NCBI RefSeq assembly: GCF_003610895.1
Contig: NZ_MCAS01000044.1
Coordinates: 1 to 47,357, forward strand
Source: Paraburkholderia fungorum
GTDB taxonomy: Bacteria; Pseudomonadota; Gammaproteobacteria; Burkholderiales; Burkholderiaceae
DNA: 47,357 nucleotides
Direction: 5' to 3'
The notes below the pieces were generated by a model. That model was not told the origin of the DNA and made no database searches. It was given only the letters and a program-made list of their open reading frames with translations. Positions 1-7,819 of this stretch are shown here, piece after piece; within the stretch, counting starts at the first letter, position 1; every line of letters begins with the position of its first letter. The translations under genes were made by a program, and so were the position numbers.

Positions 1-200
1 CGCACCACTTCCTGCTCCATGGCAGCGGGGGTCTTCGAGGGACTGCTGGCAGGGCGCCGCGATTGATCGGATAGCGCGTTCTCGCCGCGCCTGAGCCACT
101 TGTAGCCGGTCTGCCGGCTGATGTTAAAGCGCTGGCACAGTTCGGTCATCGTCAGCGTGTCCTGACTGGCCAGATGAACAAATTCCTGTCGGAGGCTCAT
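1..200 (-). CDS. IS481-family transposase, N-terminal part (runs off window)
   Basis: About 66 residues of a transposase read from an ATG at 198-200 towards the left edge. The product begins MSLRQEFVHLASQ and contains a helix-turn-helix stretch with FNISRQTGYKWLRR. This arrangement, an N-terminal HTH followed by a basic linker rich in S, R and P, is typical of IS481 transposases ahead of their DDE integrase domain. No frameshift is seen in the visible part. Whether the catalytic domain is intact cannot be judged here. It sits about 100 bp inside the inferred IS end, as expected for a compact element. Confidence 0.75.
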   Translation of the reverse strand, partial: MSLRQEFVHLASQDTLTMTELCQRFNISRQTGYKWLRRGENALSDQSRRPASSPSKTPAAMEQEVV

Positions 201-304
201 GGTGTCTCTTGCGTTCCAGGGCATGGTCGGGACCGGGCGTTTTAATACCCGGAAGTGTCAACCATGTCCCCGCACACCTGTCAGCTATGTCTCCGGTCTA
301 TACA
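1..304 (-). mobile_element. End of an IS481-family insertion sequence (incomplete)
   Basis: This is the outer end of an insertion sequence whose transposase reads off the left edge. Two related 16-bp blocks lie 23 bp apart at 256-271 and 279-294 (TGTCAACCATGTCCCC and TGTCAGCTATGTCTCC). Such repeated blocks beside the terminus resemble transposase-binding sites at IS481-type ends. The minus-strand terminus TGTATAGACC would put the outer boundary near position 304. Only one end is in the window, so neither the other inverted repeat nor a target duplication can be checked. The boundary is inferred. Confidence 0.6.
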
Positions 305-307
305 CGG

Positions 308-450
308 CGGCAAAGAAAGTAAGTGCCGCCCCGCACAGGGGCAACACTAATAAACCAATATCAATTCAAGGAAAGGCCAAAAAACCAGGGCAAGGAGAGG
401 CCAAAGAAGCAAACACCGCCCGACGCAGGCGGCAAAACTAATAAACCACT
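308..450. repeat. Imperfect tandem repeat, about 91-bp period
   Basis: The 11-mer ACTAATAAACC occurs at 346-356 and again at 437-447, exactly 91 bp apart. The sequence before each copy is also related: GGCAAAGAAAGTAAGTGCCG against GGCCAAAGAAGCAAACACCG, both leading into a GC-rich segment. This is an imperfect tandem duplication directly beside the insertion-sequence end. I have an impression that similar blocks occur between genes in other Burkholderia-group genomes, but I cannot verify that here. No coding function is apparent. Confidence 0.55.
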
Positions 451-785
451 AACGCAATTAATGCAGAAAACAAATAAGCCAAAAAAATCCAAAACCCCAA
501 TAAAACCAAAAAAACAAAAATAGGAAGAAAACAAAAAAAACCTTCAAACCCCAAGCCCCGCAGGGCCCAATCACATTCCTCCACACAACGCCAAAAAAAT
601 CCAACTCAAAAGCCATCAGCATGAAATGCAAAAAAACAGCACATTTCCACACTTAACAACAACATCAAAAAAACCAAACCCAACCCGCACTACCAATAAA
701 AACGATTTCAGCTATAGTCGCCATTTTCCAGTCGCCAGCCGGGCAAAAAAGAGCACCAATAAGCCCGCCACCAGGAGTTAAAAAA
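451..785 (+). other. A/C-rich, G/T-poor region before the phosphonate operon
   Basis: No gene is supported here. From about 451 to 705 the plus strand is dominated by A and C, with long A runs separated by C runs and very few G or T. A transcript through it could form little secondary structure. After about 705 composition returns to normal. A TATAGT hexamer at 713-718 could be a -10 element for aepX, but no good -35 is visible. AGGAG at 773-777 is the ribosome-binding site of aepX. Confidence 0.5.
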
Positions 786-2507
786 ATGAACGCCCGCGAA
801 CCCGCATTTATCCCGGTTTCCCGTAGCGCACGCCTGCGCCAGATGCTCGTCAGCAACGAACTCGAATTCATGATGGAGGCCCACAACGGTCTCTCCGCCC
901 GTATCGTCCGCGAAGCCGGTTTCAAGGCGATCTGGGGTTCGGGCCTCGCGATTTCCGCCCAATTCGGCGTGCGCGACAATAACGAAGCGAGCTGGACGCA
1001 AGTCGTCGATAACCTCGAATTCATGGCCGATGCCAGCGATCTGCCCATCCTTCTCGATGGCGATACCGGCTACGGTAATTTCAACAATGTGCGCCGCCTC
1101 GTGCGCAAACTCGAACAACGCGGCATTGCCGGCGTCTGTATCGAAGACAAGCAATTCCCGAAAACGAATAGCTTCATCAACGGCGAAGCCCAGCCGCTCG
1201 CCGATATGGACGAGTTCTGCGGCAAGATCAAAGCCGGTAAAGACTCGCAGTCGGATGAAAACTTCTCGATCGTCGCGCGCGTCGAAGCACTGATCGCCGG
1301 CTGGGGCATGGACGAAGCGCTGCGTCGCGCGGAAGCCTATCGGCAAGCCGGTGCCGATGCGATCCTGATTCACAGCAAGCTCTCGCGTCCCGACGAAATC
1401 CTCGAGTTCGCGCGCGAATGGGCCGGCCGCGGTCCGCTCGTCATCGTGCCGACCAAGTACTACAGCACGCCCACCGAAGTGTTCCGCGAAGCCGGCATCA
1501 GCACGGTCATCTGGGCGAATCATCTGATCCGCGCCGCGACCTCGGCCATGCAGGCGGTCGCCAAGGAAATTCACTCGAGCGAAACGCTCGTCAACGTCGA
1601 AGACAGCATCGCTGCCGTCAACGAAATCTTTCGCCTGCAAGACGCTGACGAATACTCGGAAGCGGAAGACCGTTATCTGTCGAGCGGCCGCGCGGCCGGT
1701 TCTGCCGTCGTGCTCGCGGCAAGCCGCGGCAAAGGGCTCGAAGCCGTCACCGAAGATCGTCCGAAAGTCATGCTGCCGATCGCGGGCAAGCCGCTCCTGC
1801 GCTGGCTCGTCGATGCATTCAAGAAGCAGAGCGTCAATGACATCACCGTGGTCGGCGGTTATCGCGCCGATGCGATCGATACGGCCGGTATCAAGCTGGT
1901 CGTCAATGAACGTCACGCGCAAACCGGCGAACTGGCGTCGCTCGCCTGCGCAGCCGACAAACTCGCGGGCGACACGGTCATCTCGTACGGCGATCTGCTG
2001 TTCCGTAGCTACATCCTGCGCGATCTGGTCGAGAGCGAAGCCGCGTTCAGCGTGGTGGTCGATTCGTCGCTGACCGATGCGGAAAACGCCAGCGTGCGCG
2101 ACTTCGCATGGTGCTCGGCGGGCGACGACCGCGGTCTGTTCGGCAGCAAGGTCACATTGCGCCACGTGTCGAGTGGGCAGGACGCAACCTCCGCCATCGC
2201 TTCGCAAACACCGCACGGCCGCTGGGTCGGTCTCCTGAATGTACGCGGCGAGGGTCGTGAGCGTCTGCAAACGGTGCTCGGCAAACTGCAGGCGCGCCCG
2301 GATTTCGATTCGCTGGATATGCCCGCGCTGCTCAATGCGCTGATCGAAGCAGGTGAAGCGATCGAAGTGCAATACGTGCACGGTCACTGGCGCGGTGTGA
2401 ACGACCTCGAAGACTTCCGTCGCGCCGGCGATTTCGCGCACGCGCAAGCGCCGTTCGCGGCAACGGCCGGCGGCAAGACGAACGAAGCCAGCGGAGCCGC
2501 GCAATGA
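786..2507 (+). CDS. aepX: Phosphoenolpyruvate mutase fused to a nucleotidyltransferase domain
   Basis: The 573-residue protein has two domains. Residues 1 to about 300 are a PEP mutase, which isomerises phosphoenolpyruvate to phosphonopyruvate, the C-P bond-forming step of phosphonate synthesis. The signature EDKQFPKTNS lies at 120-129 and the metal-site segment DGDTGYGN at 91-98. Residues about 306-573 form a nucleotidyltransferase resembling sugar-phosphate and choline-phosphate enzymes, with RPKVMLPIAGKPLL near 325-338. The family's usual LAAG glycine is Ser313 (LAAS). The start is set by AGGAG eight bases upstream. It overlaps aepY by 4 bp. By analogy with fused or neighbouring cytidylyltransferases of other phosphonate clusters, the second domain probably activates 2-aminoethylphosphonate as its CMP derivative for transfer to a lipid or glycan. 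That last step is inferred. Confidence 0.93.
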   Translation: MNAREPAFIPVSRSARLRQMLVSNELEFMMEAHNGLSARIVREAGFKAIWGSGLAISAQFGVRDNNEASWTQVVDNLEFMADASDLPILLDGDTGYGNFNNVRRLVRKLEQRGIAGVCIEDKQFPKTNSFINGEAQPLADMDEFCGKIKAGKDSQSDENFSIVARVEALIAGWGMDEALRRAEAYRQAGADAILIHSKLSRPDEILEFAREWAGRGPLVIVPTKYYSTPTEVFREAGISTVIWANHLIRAATSAMQAVAKEIHSSETLVNVEDSIAAVNEIFRLQDADEYSEAEDRYLSSGRAAGSAVVLAASRGKGLEAVTEDRPKVMLPIAGKPLLRWLVDAFKKQSVNDITVVGGYRADAIDTAGIKLVVNERHAQTGELASLACAADKLAGDTVISYGDLLFRSYILRDLVESEAAFSVVVDSSLTDAENASVRDFAWCSAGDDRGLFGSKVTLRHVSSGQDATSAIASQTPHGRWVGLLNVRGEGRERLQTVLGKLQARPDFDSLDMPALLNALIEAGEAIEVQYVHGHWRGVNDLEDFRRAGDFAHAQAPFAATAGGKTNEASGAAQ

Positions 2508-3670
2508 TCGAAGCGGCACAGTTTGTCGAGGCGGCGCGCGAGCGTGGCTTCGACTGGTACGCAGGCGTGCCGTGCTCGTATCTGACGCCGTTCATCAACT
2601 ACGTGTTGCAGGATGAATCGCTGCATTACGTCTCGGCAGCCAATGAAGGTGATGCGGTTGCGTTGATCGCCGGCGTCACGCTTGGTGCGCAGAACGGCCG
2701 GCGCGGCATCACCATGATGCAGAACTCCGGCCTCGGCAACGCGGTGAGCCCGTTGACCTCGCTCACGTGGACCTTCCGTCTGCCGCAATTGCTGATCGTG
2801 ACGTGGCGCGGCCAACCCGGCGTCGCGGACGAACCGCAGCACGCGCTGATGGGGCCCGTCACGCCCGCGATGCTCGATACGATGGAGATTCCGTGGGAGA
2901 CCTTCCCGACCGAGGCCGATGCGATCGGCCCGGCGCTGGATCGCGCCATTGCCCACATGGATGAAACCGGCCGTCCGTATGCGCTCGTCATGCAAAAGGG
3001 CAGCGTGGCGCCGTACGAGTTGAAAGAGGGCGCCGCCGGCGCTCGCCGCGTGCCGGCCGCGCCGCGTTCACAGTTCAGAAACGTCGCGGCGAATGAACTG
3101 GCTTCGCGTCACGACGCGCTGCAGAAAGTCATCGCGCACACGCCGCTCGACTCGACGGTGGTGCTCGCGTCGACCGGTTTTTGCGGGCGCGAACTCTATG
3201 CCATCGACGACCGTCCGAACCAGTTGTACATGGTCGGTTCGATGGGTTGCGTGACGCCGTTCGCCTTGGGTCTGGCACTCGCACGTCCGGATCTGCACGT
3301 GGTCGCGCTCGACGGCGACGGCGCCGCGCTGATGCGCATGGGCGCATTCGCGACGCTCGGCGCGTACGGCCCGTCGAACCTCACGCACGTGCTGCTCGAT
3401 AACGGCGCACACGACTCGACCGGTGGCCAGGCAACGGTGTCCTCGCAGGTGTCGTTCGCGGGCGTCGCCGCGGCGTGCGGTTACGCATCCGCGGTTGAAA
3501 GCGATGACGTCGATGTGATCGACACGCTGTTCGAAACAGCGCCGTCACCCCATGGCCCGCGCTTTGCGCGACTGGCGATTCGCCGCGGCACGCCCGATGG
3601 CCTGCCGCGTCCCACTATCACCCCGCCCGATGTGAAGACGCGCCTGATGCGCCACATCGGCGCCGCTTAA
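2504..3670 (+). CDS. aepY: Phosphonopyruvate decarboxylase
   Basis: This thiamine-diphosphate enzyme of 388 residues decarboxylates phosphonopyruvate to phosphonoacetaldehyde, the irreversible step that pulls the unfavourable PEP mutase reaction forward. Visible landmarks are the N-terminal GVPCSYLTPFIN (21-32), Glu48 in AANEGDA (the usual cofactor-activating glutamate), MQNSGLGNA (72-80), and the ThDP/Mg motif starting GDG at 271-273 and closing with Asn300. Length and domain order (pyrimidine-binding first, pyrophosphate-binding second) are normal. Its ATG overlaps the aepX stop codon (ATGA), so the two are probably translationally coupled. Confidence 0.93.
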   Translation: MIEAAQFVEAARERGFDWYAGVPCSYLTPFINYVLQDESLHYVSAANEGDAVALIAGVTLGAQNGRRGITMMQNSGLGNAVSPLTSLTWTFRLPQLLIVTWRGQPGVADEPQHALMGPVTPAMLDTMEIPWETFPTEADAIGPALDRAIAHMDETGRPYALVMQKGSVAPYELKEGAAGARRVPAAPRSQFRNVAANELASRHDALQKVIAHTPLDSTVVLASTGFCGRELYAIDDRPNQLYMVGSMGCVTPFALGLALARPDLHVVALDGDGAALMRMGAFATLGAYGPSNLTHVLLDNGAHDSTGGQATVSSQVSFAGVAAACGYASAVESDDVDVIDTLFETAPSPHGPRFARLAIRRGTPDGLPRPTITPPDVKTRLMRHIGAA

Positions 3671-3681
3671 GGAGTCCGCTC

Positions 3682-4749
3682 ATGCTGCTGCTCAATCCCG
3701 GCCCGGTGACGCTCACCGAACGCGTCCGCAATAGCCTGTTGCAAACCGATCTGTGCCACCGTGAAAGCGAGTTTTTCGACTTGCAGGAAGAGGCGCGCAC
3801 ACGTCTGGTCGAGCTGTACGGTCTCGACGCAAGCGAATGGCAAGCGGTCTTGATGACCGGTTCCGGCACGGCTGCTGTCGAAAGCATGACCGCCGCACTG
3901 GTGCCGCAAAACGGCAAGCTGCTGGTCGTGGAAAACGGCGTGTACGGCGAGCGTATTTCGCAGATCGCCACGCAGTATGGCATCGCGCATGAGTCGCTGA
4001 AGCACGACTGGATGCAGGCGCCGGATCTCGCGAAGATCGCCGAACGCCTCGACGCTGACAAAGCGTTCACGCACGTCGCGGTGATTCATCACGAAACAAC
4101 CACGGGCCGTTTGAACGATCTGCAGGCGCTCGGCGCGCTGTGCCGCGAACGCGGTTTGCGTTTGCTGGTGGATGGCGTGAGCAGCTTCGGCGCGGAAGCG
4201 ATCGATTTTGCCGACGCCAGTCTCGATGCCGTGGCGGCGACCGCGAACAAATGTCTGCATGGCGTGCCGGGCGCGTCGTTCGTGCTGGTGCGGCGCGCGG
4301 CGCTGGAGCAGGCGGCGAGCCGCACGTATTACCTCGACCTTGGGCGCCTCGCGCGCTTGCAGGATCAGCGCAACACGCCGTTTACGCCGTCGGTCCATGC
4401 GTACTACGCGCTGGTCGAAGCGCTGCGCGAACTCGCCGACGAAGGCGGCTGGCGTGCGCGTCACGCGCGTTACGCGGCACTCGCGGAGCAGGCGCGCGCG
4501 GGCCTGGCTGAGCGGGGTATCGGCAGTGTGTTGCCGCCGGAGCAGTCGTCGGTGGTGCTGCGCGCGTATCGCTTGCCGAACGGCGTGTCGTATCCGCAAC
4601 TGCACGACGCGCTGAAGGCACGTGGTTTCGTCATCTATGCGGGCCAGGGCGGCCTGTCGGCCGAGCTGTTCCGTATCTCGACGATGGGCAACATTCACGC
4701 CGCCGACATCGACCGTCTCCTGCAAGGCTTTTCCGAACTGACGCGTTAA
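3682..4749 (+). CDS. phnW: 2-aminoethylphosphonate:pyruvate aminotransferase
   Basis: A PLP-dependent class V aminotransferase of 355 residues. It begins LLLNPGPVTLTERV, the opening characteristic of AEP transaminases. The PLP-contacting aspartate is in LLVDGVSSFG (Asp164), and the Schiff-base lysine is Lys190 in TANKCLHGVPG. In catabolic settings this enzyme converts 2-AEP to phosphonoacetaldehyde; here, behind aepX and aepY, it should run the other way and make 2-AEP (the role called AepZ). It starts 11 bp after aepY with GGAG close upstream, so the three genes form one operon. No degradation gene such as phnX is present. Confidence 0.92.
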   Translation: MLLLNPGPVTLTERVRNSLLQTDLCHRESEFFDLQEEARTRLVELYGLDASEWQAVLMTGSGTAAVESMTAALVPQNGKLLVVENGVYGERISQIATQYGIAHESLKHDWMQAPDLAKIAERLDADKAFTHVAVIHHETTTGRLNDLQALGALCRERGLRLLVDGVSSFGAEAIDFADASLDAVAATANKCLHGVPGASFVLVRRAALEQAASRTYYLDLGRLARLQDQRNTPFTPSVHAYYALVEALRELADEGGWRARHARYAALAEQARAGLAERGIGSVLPPEQSSVVLRAYRLPNGVSYPQLHDALKARGFVIYAGQGGLSAELFRISTMGNIHAADIDRLLQGFSELTR

Positions 4750-4842
4750 GGCGCGCGCTCACTTACTCGCTTACTCACGCCTTTACCCGCGGCTTTTACC
4801 CACGCGTGCGGTAACAAACCTCGCGATAAACCATCGCTGTCG

Positions 4843-4995
4843 TCACACCGGATCCTTGTCCGGCGGTCCATCGGGCCGCTGCGGCTCCTCGGTGTGATGA
4901 CCCGGCGACGGCGGCACGAGCGGATCGGCTTCCGGGTCACGATTCGGATCGGCGTTCGGATCGGGAATCGGGCTGGTATGCATGTCGTAGCTCAT
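4843..4995 (-). CDS. 50-residue Pro/Asp-rich hypothetical protein
   Basis: A short reading frame of 50 codons begins at ATG 4993-4995, preceded by a good ribosome-binding site (AAAGAGG about 8 bases upstream). The product is acidic and proline-rich, with DP-type repeats such as DPNADPNRDPEADP, then PPSPGHH and a DKDPV end. It has no hydrophobic segment and is probably disordered. I do not recognise a domain. The regular repeat pattern, clean RBS and reading frame argue for a real gene. It lies convergent to the phosphonate operon. Confidence 0.5.
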   Translation of the reverse strand: MSYDMHTSPIPDPNADPNRDPEADPLVPPSPGHHTEEPQRPDGPPDKDPV

Positions 4996-5180
4996 TGCAT
5001 TACCTCTTTGTGTCTAAGCTCTTTGTGTCAGGAAGAGGGCGGATAAGCGGGCCAGAAAAGCACCGAACCGGCAAGCGGGCCTGAAAAATGGCTCGAGGCG
5101 CACGGGCGCTATGCCCGTCCGAATGCGCGCAAACGCCGGCCGTTTCCTTCTAGCGTAGGCGATCCAGCACGCCGCGCCCG

Positions 5181-5885
5181 CTACTTTTTCCTGCGGCGGC
5201 CCGCGCTCAATTGCCAGTAGCGTTCGGCGGCGAACACGTCGTCGTAGTTGCCCGCGCCGAAAGCGCGCAGCTGGCTTTCGTAAGCGTTGACCGCTTCGCG
5301 TTTGAGCTGGATGCGGCGCGGCAAATCGATCGTGTGGCTCGCGTTCGGATAGGCGGGTGTGGCGACGATGCCGCGTTGCGCGAGGTCGGCAAGGCGTGCC
5401 TGCACGACACCCGGTGTGCGGCGGTGAATCGCGTCCTCATAGGCGAACCATGTGAGGTGCGACAGGCGCGGCAGGATTTCGCAACAGGCTTCGAATACGA
5501 GCACGTGATCCTCGTGACTCAGGCCGAGCGGCATGAGCAGCGTATTCGCGGTGGTGCGATAGATCGTCTCTTCGAGCGCCGCCGCCAATCGGGCGATCGA
5601 CGGCGAGTCCATGTATTGGCCGTCGCAAAACGGCATGCGTAGCGGAATCGCGTCGAGCACCTCGAGCGCAAGGTTGTCTTCGCGTGTGCGGGCGTGGATG
5701 GCCTGATGGGCACTCGTGAAGCCGGACTTTTCATCCCATTCGGTATGCATTTCCTGCTGGGGTGGTGCCGCGAACACCGTGCAGACGGCGGCGTCGGGAT
5801 GGGCGGCGAGTAATGCGCCGCAACTGAAGACGGCGTCGTCGAAATGGGGCGAGACGATGAAAAGGCGCGGGTTGGTTTCGCTCAT
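5181..5885 (-). CDS. PIG-L family deacetylase (LmbE-like)
   Basis: The 234-residue protein belongs to the zinc-dependent PIG-L/LmbE family, which removes N-acetyl groups from sugar-linked substrates (GlcNAc-PI, mycothiol precursors, bacillithiol precursors, glycopeptides). The N-terminal metal motif reads SPHFDDAVFSCG (residues 12-23), with His14 and Asp17 as likely zinc ligand and base. The second site is GLSHEDH (121-127). I start at Met30 of the longer open frame, because SETNPRLFIVSPH then gives the compact beta strand normally found at the N-terminus of the family. The substrate cannot be deduced. No bacillithiol or mycothiol genes are nearby. Confidence 0.85.
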   Translation of the reverse strand: MSETNPRLFIVSPHFDDAVFSCGALLAAHPDAAVCTVFAAPPQQEMHTEWDEKSGFTSAHQAIHARTREDNLALEVLDAIPLRMPFCDGQYMDSPSIARLAAALEETIYRTTANTLLMPLGLSHEDHVLVFEACCEILPRLSHLTWFAYEDAIHRRTPGVVQARLADLAQRGIVATPAYPNASHTIDLPRRIQLKREAVNAYESQLRAFGAGNYDDVFAAERYWQLSAGRRRKK

Positions 5886-6122
5886 GGAATGTGTGGAGAT
5901 TGCCAGACGTGCGGGGCCGCATTCGAAGCTTTGATATTGCGCAAGACAAACTTGCCGGATCGGCGGCGTCACATCAGCTTAGGCGGAATTGGCGCGGCGT
6001 GTGTAACCGTCGTGATCGCTGCAAACCGCGTGCCTGGCCGGGCCGATTCTGCCGTGGCTTCCAGCGCGGTTTCCCGTAGAAGCTCACCCTTGTGTCTCCG
6101 GCCTGTCCCGAATCTGCTCACC

Positions 6123-7598
6123 TTAAGCGGGCGCGCTGCCGTCCGCCAGCGCCGCTGCGCGGCTGAACGCCGCCGCGATGGTCGCCACGATGTCGCCGCG
6201 CAAGGTGGCGTCGGCCATTCCTAATGCATACGACGGATGCCAGGTCGGCACGATCAGACGCCCCTCGTGGGCGATGGTTTGGCCGAGGTATTCGGACAGG
6301 TTGACGTGCGCGCCGGTCAGCGTTTGCAATGCCGTCGCGCCGAGTGCGACGACGACGCGCGGCGCGACCCGCGCGAGTTCTTTTTCCAGCCAGTACTGGC
6401 AAGCCTCGAGTTCGCGCCACACGGGTGTGCGATGGATGCGCTGCTGGTCGAGCGTTTCCCATTTGTAATGCTTGACGGCGTACGTCAGATACAGCGCCTC
6501 GCGTTTCAGTCCGGCGTGCGCCAGCACGGTGTCCAGCAGTTGGCCGGCCGGGCCGGTGAAGGGCTCGCCGTGCTGGTTCTCGTCCTCGCCCGGTTGTTCG
6601 CCGATCACCATGATCGCGGCAGGCGCGGGCCCGACGCCCGCAACCGCCTGTTTCGCGTTGCGCCACAACGCGCAGCGCCGGCAGGTGGCGAGCGGGCCAG
6701 TGGGTTCCCGCAAGGGGGGCGTTACGGCCGAATACTCGACCGGTGGCATGGACGGCACGGTGACAGCCGCGCTTTGCGCGCCGAGACGGCTGCGCTCGCG
6801 CGCGAGGCGTGCGGGCAGCGGTGGGCCTGCGGGCGGCATTTTCCAGTAGCGCAGCGGCACCGGCGACGGCTGCGCATTGAAGGCGCTGCTGTAGTACGCG
6901 AGCCAGAGCGCTTCCGTGGGCGCGCTGGTGATGGCTTCGCCGGTCATGGCGTTGGCCGCTAGGGCTGGCGCGGCTTGCTCGCATTCCGTCATGAGCGGCC
7001 GGTCGATGCGCAGCAGCATGCCGTTCCAGAATACCGCGCCGTGCGGCGTGGCCAGCATCCACGTGGAATCGCCCATGCGCTCGGCGAACCGCCCGGCGAC
7101 GTGCTCCAGCAAGTCGTGATTCGGTTCGTACCAGCCGACGAATTCGGGCGGTTCCATCGACGGATCGCGCCGTCTGAACAAGGTGAGTATCAGCAGATCC
7201 TCGGTTTCGCGCTCGATGCTGCGGATGCGTTGATCCAGCAGCGCGCCGTCGGGGTCGTCGAGATCGAGGACGTTGCGCTCGCCGCGCGTCCAGCGCCACA
7301 GGACGCGGTACAGCAGCGCCCAGCGGTCCGGCGCGCGGAAGCACGCCGCCGTTTTCAGCCAGGCGAGCAGTTCGCGGGGAATCGCGGGCGTGGCGGGGAC
7401 TGCGGCAGGGCCGGCGATTTCTGTGCCGGAGCTGCCCGGAATGGCGAAGGCGGACTCAGTGGTTAGCGCGCCTTGCGCTCCGGCTTCACCTGCGGACTCA
7501 AACCACTCGACCTGCGATGGCTCGACACTTTGCCGCAGCAGCGCCCGCGCGGCGCGCCGCCATACGGCGAAAGACGGTTCGATTGGAATGCGTTTCAT
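6123..7598 (-). CDS. udgX: DUF4130-UdgX fusion: uracil-DNA-binding glycosylase superfamily protein
   Basis: The 491-residue protein has two parts. Residues 1 to about 255 match the DUF4130 type (LYRVLWRWTRGE, PEFVGWYEPNHDLLEHVAGR, then YWKMPP). Residues about 300-491 are a uracil-DNA glycosylase of the UdgX kind. It has CRRC at 306-309, GEQPGEDEN at 333-341, AVKHYKW at 374-380, QQRIH at 385-389 and WHPSYAL at 453-459. In characterised UdgX the loop KRRIH carries a histidine that forms a covalent bond to the DNA sugar after uracil removal; His389 keeps that residue although the loop begins QQ. C306, C309 and C400 could hold the iron-sulphur cluster; a fourth ligand is unclear, and His377 is possible. 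A LexA box lies about 54 bp upstream. The radical-SAM partner gene often found beside this fusion is absent from the window. Confidence 0.88.
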   Translation of the reverse strand: MKRIPIEPSFAVWRRAARALLRQSVEPSQVEWFESAGEAGAQGALTTESAFAIPGSSGTEIAGPAAVPATPAIPRELLAWLKTAACFRAPDRWALLYRVLWRWTRGERNVLDLDDPDGALLDQRIRSIERETEDLLILTLFRRRDPSMEPPEFVGWYEPNHDLLEHVAGRFAERMGDSTWMLATPHGAVFWNGMLLRIDRPLMTECEQAAPALAANAMTGEAITSAPTEALWLAYYSSAFNAQPSPVPLRYWKMPPAGPPLPARLARERSRLGAQSAAVTVPSMPPVEYSAVTPPLREPTGPLATCRRCALWRNAKQAVAGVGPAPAAIMVIGEQPGEDENQHGEPFTGPAGQLLDTVLAHAGLKREALYLTYAVKHYKWETLDQQRIHRTPVWRELEACQYWLEKELARVAPRVVVALGATALQTLTGAHVNLSEYLGQTIAHEGRLIVPTWHPSYALGMADATLRGDIVATIAAAFSRAAALADGSAPA

Positions 7599-7651
7599 GC
7601 TGACGCGCCGTGGATGCGCGCATCGTGATGCGTGTATCTATGCGGCAAAAA

Positions 7652-7671
7652 TACTGTATGGATATACAGTA
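7652..7671. promoter_or_regulatory. LexA (SOS) box
   Basis: The sequence TACTGTATGGATATACAGTA contains CTGT-N8-ACAG, the LexA operator core, inside a near-perfect 20-bp palindrome. It lies about 54 bp upstream of the udgX start, and the SDR gene on its other side reads towards it, so udgX is the only plausible target. This predicts DNA-damage induction of udgX. Match quality is direct observation; regulation is inference. Confidence 0.85.
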
Positions 7672-7819
7672 TGCGCTAGAACGCCGGCCTGGATCAAGTC
7701 AGCCGGATCGGGCCTACGCAACCGGCGCGTGCCATTGCAGCTGGGGCAGAGACAGGGGGGCAAAAAGAGGGACCAGAGACAGGCCAGCAATCAGACAGCC
7801 ATTTCCGTTAAATGGCCCG

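Noticed and set aside
708..2519. Long 603-residue minus-strand frame
   Set aside because: It lies fully antisense to aepX, which has catalytic motifs, an RBS and operon context. The product is Arg/His/Asp-rich without a fold, as expected of a high-GC antisense frame.
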